A stretch of DNA of 5,275 nucleotides. Origin: an uncultured Actinomycetes bacterium. GTDB lineage: Bacteria > Actinomycetota > Actinomycetes > Nanopelagicales > Nanopelagicaceae. Below, piece after piece: positions 4,100 to 5,275 of the stretch (its first letter is position 1; each line of letters begins with the position of its first letter). The position numbers were made by a program, and so were the translations under genes. The notes under the pieces were generated by a model. The model saw only the letters and a list, made by a program, of their open reading frames with translations, was not told the origin of the DNA and searched no databases. Location of the stretch: the NCBI GenBank assembly GCA_903845465.1, contig CAIMXQ010000070.1, forward strand, positions 1 to 5,275. Direction: 5' to 3'.

Positions 4100-5275
4100 T
4101 TACTCGGAGTGGAAGGCGAAGGCCTCATCATGGAAGCGGTTCTTAGGCACACCAAGGTCCTCAGCAGCCTGTTTGACGGTCTCTACAAGCGGTCCTGGGC
4201 CACAGATATAGATATCTGAGTCAGAGATGCGGGGGACCAGCGCCTTAAGCGCCTGAGCGTTCATCGGATGATCTCGTCGAGAGCCCACCAAGTAATGGAC
4301 CCGAGTCAACCCACCCGAATTAGCCACCAAGTAATCAAGTTCATCTTTAAGTACCAAATCTTCTTTCTTTGATGCACGGTAAATAACATCGAGCTGAACA
4401 CCATTCTTAAATTCATCCATAAGTGCGCGAATAGGAGTAATTCCCACACCACCACCGACCATCACAATATGTGGCCTTGTTGCACGCCCTGCCGTAAAGG
4501 CGCCATATGGACCTTCAACAAATACGCGTGTGCCGCGCTTTAAATACGCCACAGATCGCGAGTGATCACCTAAATCTTTCACAGTCACACGTAAGAAATG
4601 TTCAGTAGGAGCCGCTGACAATGAATACGGATGTGACATCAAGAAGTGACCACGAGTTAAGAAGCGCCACCCAAAGAACTGTCCGCCTTCGGCCGCAAGC
4701 TTATGTAAATTGCGGCCTTTCATAATTACCGAGATAACTCCAGGTCCTTCAACCACAACTTTATCCACAACTAAATTAAGGCGAATAGATCGCCAGATTG
4801 GAATTCCAAATCGATAGACAATCAAGAACCCCGCCATCAACACATACAGCACTGTCCAATAGAGACGATTAAGCGGATGGCCCACAAACATCTGACCGTT
4901 GAGGACTTGGTGCATAAATGAAATCGCGATAGCGATATATGTATAGACATGGATAATCCACCATGTCTCATAACTCATCTTTGCTCGCGCCTTCTTATAA
5001 GAAGTCACCCCAGCCATAACCATCAATACAAATCCCGCCAGCGCCGGCCACAACCATGACAAGGCATGCAACATTCGCCACATCTCAACAACCAACATCG
5101 TGTGATCATTACCCGCCGATGACAAGGTAATAAACAAAACGTGGATACCAATCAGATAGAGACTCCATGGCCCCAGCTTTCGATGCCATGTCACCAATCG
5201 ATCGTGTCCCACCCCGCGTTCAACCCACGGAATACGTGCAATCAAAAAGATACCCACCACCGCAAAGAATGTTCC
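4100..5275 (-). CDS. Ferric-reductase-like transmembrane heme flavoprotein (FAD/NAD(P)H), 5' end beyond window
   Basis: The frame stays open to the right edge (391 residues visible), and the codons beyond the GTG at 5260 (G-T-F-F-A) continue a membrane helix, so the true start lies outside. Numbering from the edge, membrane segments lie near 1-14, 37-54, 76-91, 105-122 and 138-156. Two His pairs with heme-ligand spacing are seen: H31/H45 (W-H-R...G-I-H-V) and H109/H122 (I-I-H-V...F-M-H-Q). The cytosolic part has the FAD motif H-P-Y-S-L-S (215-220), G-P-Y-G-A-F (255-260), the NAD(P)-binding G-G-G-V-G-I-T-P (274-281), C-G-P (358-360) and the terminal H-D-E-A-F (382-386). No ferredoxin domain follows. 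The protein should take electrons from NAD(P)H to FAD and across the membrane through two b hemes. With the FMN protein and ApbE encoded next, the likely acceptor is extracytoplasmic flavin; iron or another terminal acceptor is not determined. Confidence 0.9.
   Translation of the reverse strand, partial: GTFFAVVGIFLIARIPWVERGVGHDRLVTWHRKLGPWSLYLIGIHVLFITLSSAGNDHTMLVVEMWRMLHALSWLWPALAGFVLMVMAGVTSYKKARAKMSYETWWIIHVYTYIAIAISFMHQVLNGQMFVGHPLNRLYWTVLYVLMAGFLIVYRFGIPIWRSIRLNLVVDKVVVEGPGVISVIMKGRNLHKLAAEGGQFFGWRFLTRGHFLMSHPYSLSAAPTEHFLRVTVKDLGDHSRSVAYLKRGTRVFVEGPYGAFTAGRATRPHIVMVGGGVGITPIRALMDEFKNGVQLDVIYRASKKEDLVLKDELDYLVANSGGLTRVHYLVGSRRDHPMNAQALKALVPRISDSDIYICGPGPLVETVKQAAEDLGVPKNRFHDEAFAFHSE

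Overview
This 5.3 kb window is a densely packed bacterial chromosome segment with six protein-coding genes. A seventh possible interval, the 65-base gap at 4035-4099, is the only real gap. Protein sequences look actinobacterial: the ferric-reductase-like flavoprotein, the short ApbE without a signal peptide, and the Ala/Thr/Pro-rich secreted FMN-binding protein. Base composition looks well below that of typical high-GC actinobacteria, the gene overlaps are tiny, and several starts look leaderless. Together this suggests a streamlined planktonic actinobacterium such as the freshwater acI/Nanopelagicales group. The lineage is inferred from style, not from a database match.

Left part, minus strand (1-1643): a three-gene translationally coupled unit, read right to left. 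It encodes a UPF0303 (GlcG/HbpS-like) protein, a PfkB-family sugar kinase resembling fructokinase, and the N-terminal part of an aldose 1-epimerase cut by the left window edge. The stop/start overlaps are ATGA (1155-1158) and TAATG (248-252). The unit points to cytoplasmic handling of a free sugar: anomer interconversion, then phosphorylation.

Centre, plus strand (1664-2587): an aldo/keto reductase transcribed divergently from the sugar unit. Only about 20 bases separate the two inferred start codons. Those bases hold two overlapping, opposite-facing -10-like hexamers, each exactly six bases from its start codon. This looks like a compact bidirectional promoter giving two leaderless mRNAs.

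Right part, minus strand (2584-5275): a three-gene redox module, read right to left. It encodes a ferric-reductase-like heme membrane flavoprotein (5' end cut by the right edge), a membrane-anchored FMN-binding-domain protein with a long low-complexity linker, and ApbE, the FAD:protein FMN transferase. A coherent reading is that NAD(P)H electrons pass through FAD and transmembrane b hemes to a covalently bound FMN outside the membrane, with ApbE attaching that FMN. The type of system is known; the unusual points here are the acceptor motif (Ser-Gln-Ala-Ser instead of Ser-Gly-Ala-Thr), a nearby Cys pair, and an ApbE with no export signal. The ApbE and aldo/keto reductase genes converge and share a TTAA that supplies both stop codons.

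No RNA gene, insertion sequence, CRISPR array or attachment site was seen.
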